From positions 496,001 through 560,000 of the forward strand of contig NW_024104509.1 of the NCBI RefSeq assembly GCF_003945595.2: a DNA stretch of 64,000 nt. Direction: 5' to 3'. Position numbers and translations under genes: made by a program. This document shows positions 33,068 to 64,000 of this stretch, in pieces. The notes beneath the pieces were generated by a model. That model was not told where the DNA came from, searched no databases, and worked only from the letters and a program-made list of their open reading frames with translations. This DNA is from Pipra filicauda. Its lineage: Eukaryota > Chordata > Aves > Passeriformes > Pipridae. Positions within the stretch are counted from its first letter, which is position 1. Each line of letters opens with the position of its first letter.

Positions 33068-34296
33068 TTGGGTGATCACAAAGGATTCTATGACGCCTTG
33101 AAAACAGCACACGGGCCTACATACCAGGTACAAAGCCCTCTACTCAGTGCTGATGGTCAAACGCTTCTGACGGATAAAACCTCCATTCTGAATCAATGGT
33201 CTGAACACTTTCAGACTCTTTTCAGTACCAACTGTGTAGTCCAGGACTCAGCAATTCAGTCCATCACACAACAACCAGTGAAGTACGAATTGGATACTGC
33301 CCCCACTTAGGAGAAACCCTCAAGGCCATAGAGCAGGTGAAAATCGGTAAGGCAGCTGGAATTCCACCTGAAGTCTGGAAACATGGGGGCCAAGCACTCC
33401 ATGCCAAATTTCACGAGTTTGTGGTACACTGTTGGGAACTAGGCAAACTCCCATCAGACCTTCGAGATGCAGTCATTATCACCTTGTATAAGAAGAAAGG
33501 AATTCAATCTGATTGCTCAAATTACTGTGGTATTACTCTGCTCACCATTGCTGGCAAAATACTGGCAAGAATACTCTTGAACAGACTAATACCGGCTATT
33601 GCAGAAGGAATTCTACCTGAAAGTCAGTGTGGTTTCAGAGCCAACAGGAGTACCACAGACATGGTATTTGTTCTCAGACAACTGCAAGAGAAGTGTAGGG
33701 AACAGAACAAAGGTCTCTATGTAACCTTTGTCGACCTCACCAAGGCTTTCGATACTGTGAACAGAAAAGGTCTGTGGCAGATTTTGGAACATTTAGGATG
33801 TCCCCCTAAATTCCTTAAAGTGATCATCTCACTCCATGAGGATCAGCACGGCCAAGTCAGATATGGCAATGCACTTTCTGAGCCCTTTCTAATTACCAAT
33901 GGTGTGAAACAAGGCTGCATTCTCGCTCCAACCCTATTCACAGTCTTTTTCAGCATGATGCTCCAAAGGGCCACAGCAGACCTCGATGATCAGGACGGTA
34001 CCTACATTTGATACCGTACTGATGGAAGCCTTTTAAACCTAAGGCAAGTGAAGGCCCACACCAAGACCTTAAACCGTCTTGTCCAGGAGCTGCTTTATGC
34101 TGATGACACCGCCCTTCTGGCCCACACAGAAGCAGCTCTGCAGCGTTTAACATCCTGCTTTGCAGACGCTGCTGAGCTCTTTGGGCTGGAAGTCAGCTTA
34201 AAGAAGACAGAAGTTCTCTATCAACCTGCACCTCAGGAAGTCTTCCATCATCCCCATTATTGGCCAATCAGAGCTCAAATCAGTCCAGCAGTTTAA
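33068..34296 (+). pseudogene. RTE-like LINE ORF: reverse transcriptase
   Basis: Blocks in order are KAAGIPPEVWKHGG, YCGITLLTIAGKI, SQCGFRANRSTTDM, FVDLTKAFDTV, GVKQGCILAPTLF and the active site YADD at 34096-34107. A frameshift lies near 33310, a TGA near 34009 and another frameshift near 34250. The catalytic residues survive, so decay is recent or moderate. Confidence 0.82.
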
Positions 34297-34299
34297 TTA

Positions 34300-35044
34300 C
34301 CTAGGCAGCCTCATCTCCTCAGATGGTAAGATTGATGGGGAGATAGACAACAGGTTAGCAAAGGCATATAGTGCTTTTGGAAAACTCCATAAAAGAGTCT
34401 GGCATAATAAACACTTGAAGAAAAGTACAAAGATCAGTGTTTACAAAGCCATACTGTTCTCTACTCTCTTATATGGTTCTGAATCGTGGGTCGTCTACCG
34501 CCACCACCTGCGTCTCCTAGAATGCTTCCATCAACGCTGCCTCCAAACAATCCTAAACATCCACTGGTCAGATTATGTGACCAATACATCTGTTCTAGAA
34601 CAAGCAGCAGTCACAAGTATTGAGGCCATGTTGCTGAGAACACAGCTGCGATGGACAGGGCACGTCTCAAGGATGAAGGACCACCGCCTCCCGAAGATCC
34701 TGCTTTATGGTGAACTTGCCACCGGCTGCCGCAAGAGAGGAGCCCCGAAGAACAGATACAAGGACTCCCTGAAACAACATCTCAGCCTCGGCCATATTGA
34801 TCATCATAACTGGTCTACTCTGGCCTCAAGTCGGGAGGCCTGGAGACACACCATCTATAACGCTGCCGTTTCCTTTGAGAACGCACGCAGGATCACTCTC
34901 GAGGAGAAAAGACAATACAGAAAGAACCATGTCTTGCAGAATATACCACCTAAGGAGTCTTTCTGCTGTGCCTTTTGTAATCGGACATGTCTATCTTGTA
35001 TTGGCCTCATAAGCCACCAGCGCGCTTGTAACAAACGTGAATAG
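34300..35044 (+). pseudogene. RTE-like LINE ORF: C-terminal region with C2HC zinc-finger-like end
   Basis: Open from before 34415 to the stop at 35044, with YLGSLISSDGKID just upstream. Typical LINE post-RT blocks RWTGHVSRM, LPKILLYGEL and WSTLASSREAWRHTI lead to a final CX2CX12HX3C motif (CAFC...H...C). The short copy at 20748 preserves the same region. Confidence 0.78.
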
Positions 35045-35078
35045 AGCCTTCCTAAATCTTTGTTCGCGAAGCCTGGCC

Positions 35079-35095
35079 ATGATGATGATGATGAT
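35079..35095 (+). repeat. ATG microsatellite tail of the RTE-like LINE
   Basis: ATGATGATG-type repeats directly precede the right target duplication, as expected for an RTE-type 3' end. Confidence 0.8.
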
Positions 35096-35925
35096 TAGTT
35101 TTCAGCAATTTGTTGCATCGCTCAACTTTTCCAGCAGCTGGTGCATGATATGGGATATGATATACCCATTCAATGCCATGTTTCCTGGCCCAAGTAGTAA
35201 CTAAACTGTTTTTGAAATGACTCCTATTGTCTGACTTAATGTGCTCTGGGGTGCCACTTGCTTTTCAAGACCCAGAATGGTATTTCGGGCAGTTTTGTGA
35301 AGCACTGGATAAGTCTCTAGCCATCCAGTGGTTGCTTCCACCATGGTGAGCACATAGTGCTTACCGTGGCGGGTCTGTGGCAGTGTGATATAGTCAACCT
35401 GCCAGACCTCCCCATATCTACACTTATCCCAACGTCCACCATACCATAAGGGCTTCACTCTCTTTGCTTGTTAATAGCAGTGCATGTCTCACAATCATGG
35501 ATAACTTAGTGTCCATGGTTAGATCCACTCCTCGGTCTCATGCCCATCTATAACTTGCATCTCTACCCTGATGGCCTGAAACATCATGTGCCCATTGAGC
35601 TAAGAACAACTCCCCCTTATGCTGCCAGTCTAGATACTTGCGACACCTTGACTTGTGCAGCTCAGTCTGCTTGTTTGTTGTTGTGATGTTCTTCATTAGC
35701 TCGATTTTTGGGTATGGCTGTGGAATGAAGTACATTTTTCACATTTGGTTCTGTCCTGACTGGTCCAAGTGCCACGGTGTGTGCAATCTCCTGCTTAATC
35801 TGTTTAAAAGCTTGCTGCTGTTCAGGACCCCATTGGAAATATTGTACTTTTGTGTGTGACCAAGGGGGAAATACAGAAAAATACTCTCTATTGTGAATAG
35901 CAATGAAGTTTAGGTGAAGAAGCAA
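35096..35925 (-). pseudogene. pol: ERVL pol fragment: RT end to integrase core
   Basis: Right to left: YFSVFPPW...VQYFQWGPEQQQAFKQI (reverse transcriptase end, 35925-35740), DWQHKGELFLAQWAHDVSGH (integrase zinc region, about 35630-35570), then VWQVDYITLPQ with the first integrase Asp (35400-35380) and ATTGWLETYPV. Stops and frameshifts separate the blocks, and RNase H is missing. The fragment shares strand with SKIC3 and ends about 245 bp from its stop codon. Confidence 0.8.
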
Positions 35926-36170
35926 ACAAAAGAAAAAATCAGGATTTTCTTTTCTAAGTAAAGTGTGATTTTATGGGTTATATAACTCAACAAGAAAATA
36001 GTCTAGTTTTGTTCAAGAAGAAGTAAAACTAAGAACAAAGTTACAGTTGATGAAACAGAAAAAAACAAAACCAGACAAACAAATACAATAGCCCAAACCA
36101 TATATGTTTCTGGAAGGTGAACTAGTTAAGTTAGATGAATGTTAGATTATTTTGCTTGAGATAGTCCATA

Positions 36171-62850
<26,680 letters not shown>

Positions 62851-64000
62851 CTGAAAATAAAAGAAAATATCCTCTATGAAAAGAGATGCTTTTATGATAT
62901 GCTTAAAAATAAGGTGGGGAGGAAGGGTGGAAGCCTGCTCAGTGTTCTGCTTTATAAAAAGATTTATGCCCTGCACAGATTATAAATTTATCACAAAAAT
63001 CAAAAGATCCACAATGCTCACAACAGAGATTTTGCTTTTAATCTATCTTGTCAAGTGTGAACTGCAGAATAATTTGCATATTAAAATAAACATAATTAAT
63101 TATAAAAACCATAGCATTTAAGCTTCAGGTTTGTCCTCAAATAGTAAGTAAACCCCTCATGAGCAATCTGCTCTGTGTTGGCAAGTCTTTGACAAATACA
63201 ACAACTTGCAGTTTACACATGTCAAAAGTCATTCCTGAAACACAAAAGAAGAAAAAAGAATGTCACAGTAGGCAAAAGGGAAAGTCTTTTTTTCAGGGAT
63301 ACTTGAAGCCAACATTATTAATCCTATTTATGTATGAATTTACTTCATATGGTGCACTGGGTCTGGCTTTGGCTGCTGATGAGCAGTGTTTGGAACAGCA
63401 CCAAGGCAGTCTCTCTGCCATCCCCCACTTCAGTAGTAGGCTGGGGGTGATCAAAATCTTGAGAGCAGACACACTCAGGACATCTGACTCATGCTGACCA
63501 AAGGGATATTCCATATCGTATCACATCTGTTCAGTAATAAAAGCTAAGAGAAAGGTGGAAGAGGTAGGGGGGCATTTGTTATTACATTTGTTTTCTAGAG
63601 CAACACTAGGCAGACTGAAGTCCTACTTCACGAGAAGTGGTAGGATTTTGCCTACTGATGGGAAATAAAGAATAAATTTTGTTTTCCTCTGCTTCCGCAT
63701 ATGGCCTTTGCTTTTGCTTTATTAAACTACATTTATCTTGCCCCACAATTTTTTTCCATCTTATTTTCTCCTCTGCTCACATCCTGCTGAGAAGGGGAGT
63801 GACAGAACAGCTTGGTGGGCAGCTGGTGTCCAGACAAGGTGTAGAGAACTATCAAAAAAATAGAGAACTGCTAAAAACCAATTTGTTTCACCATCACCTA
63901 AGCTCCACCATAAAGACTTGCAGCCAGACAACGGTTGCAAAAACAAGCTGTTCACTTAACCACAACCTGCAGACTCTGTGCACAAACAAGGTATATCACA
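62851..64000. other. SKIC3 intron reaching the window edge
   Basis: No exon with a matching phase and splice borders is found here. The exon supplying the first base of the split Gly codon must lie beyond 64000. Confidence 0.6.

Larger units (their letters stand above)
30031..35095 (+). mobile_element. Near full-length RTE-like LINE, copy B, split by a solo LTR
   Basis: The target duplication TAGTTTTCAGCA (12 bp; 30019-30030 and 35096-35107) and the 3' tail of ATG repeats fix both ends. Without the solo LTR the element is about 4.5 kb. It has a GC-rich 5' leader (30031-30180), a long 5' region without a clear ORF, then endonuclease, reverse transcriptase and a zinc-finger-like C terminus. 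The microsatellite tail and APE-RT layout suit the RTE clade, and AviRTE is a known bird example. I cannot confirm the clade without alignment. Several stops and frameshifts make it inactive. Confidence 0.85.

Overview
The window looks like nuclear DNA from a bird, probably a passerine. Supporting signs are CR1 LINE 3' ends, a tRNA-Ile-derived SINE with a CR1-like tail (TguSINE1 type), avian ERVL gag and pol remnants, and an endogenous retrovirus (ERV) family with an alpharetrovirus-like Env. The single-copy host gene is SKIC3 (TTC37), which is on Z in chicken as far as I recall. A Z (or W) origin is therefore likely but not shown by the sequence.

Layout. Positions 1-6033 hold the 3' part of a provirus on the + strand: gag, pro, pol, env and a 3' LTR. 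It has betaretrovirus-style double -1 frameshifting and an alpharetrovirus-like Env. Positions 6034-10112 hold an older, decayed, 5'-truncated relative on the - strand. Provirus 1 sits inside the U3 of this relative's 3' LTR. A solo LTR with a 6-bp target duplication interrupts its integrase.

Positions 10113-29676 are a gene desert. It holds a CR1 end, two more solo LTRs (11298-11765 and 13576-14172), a 75-bp minisatellite, a 5'-truncated RTE-like LINE (20748-21168), an ERVL gag remnant (24385-25494) and a TATC microsatellite.

Positions 29677-35925 are a triple nest. An ERVL pol fragment (- strand) is split by a near full-length RTE-like LINE (+ strand, 30031-35095, 12-bp target duplication). 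That LINE is itself split by a solo LTR (31522-32081, 6-bp target duplication).

Positions 36171-62850 carry the last 24 exons found for SKIC3 (- strand), encoding 896 C-terminal residues. All introns are GT-AG and the frame is open throughout. The first part of the gene lies beyond the right edge. Its introns hold CR1 copies, the SINE and a solo LTR of another family.

The most interesting observation is that the Env reading frame runs through the polypurine tract into the LTR. All six LTR copies of this family keep the same U3-encoded C-terminal peptide pattern while their synonymous positions vary. The retroviral genes are decayed or partial copies and are described only as found.
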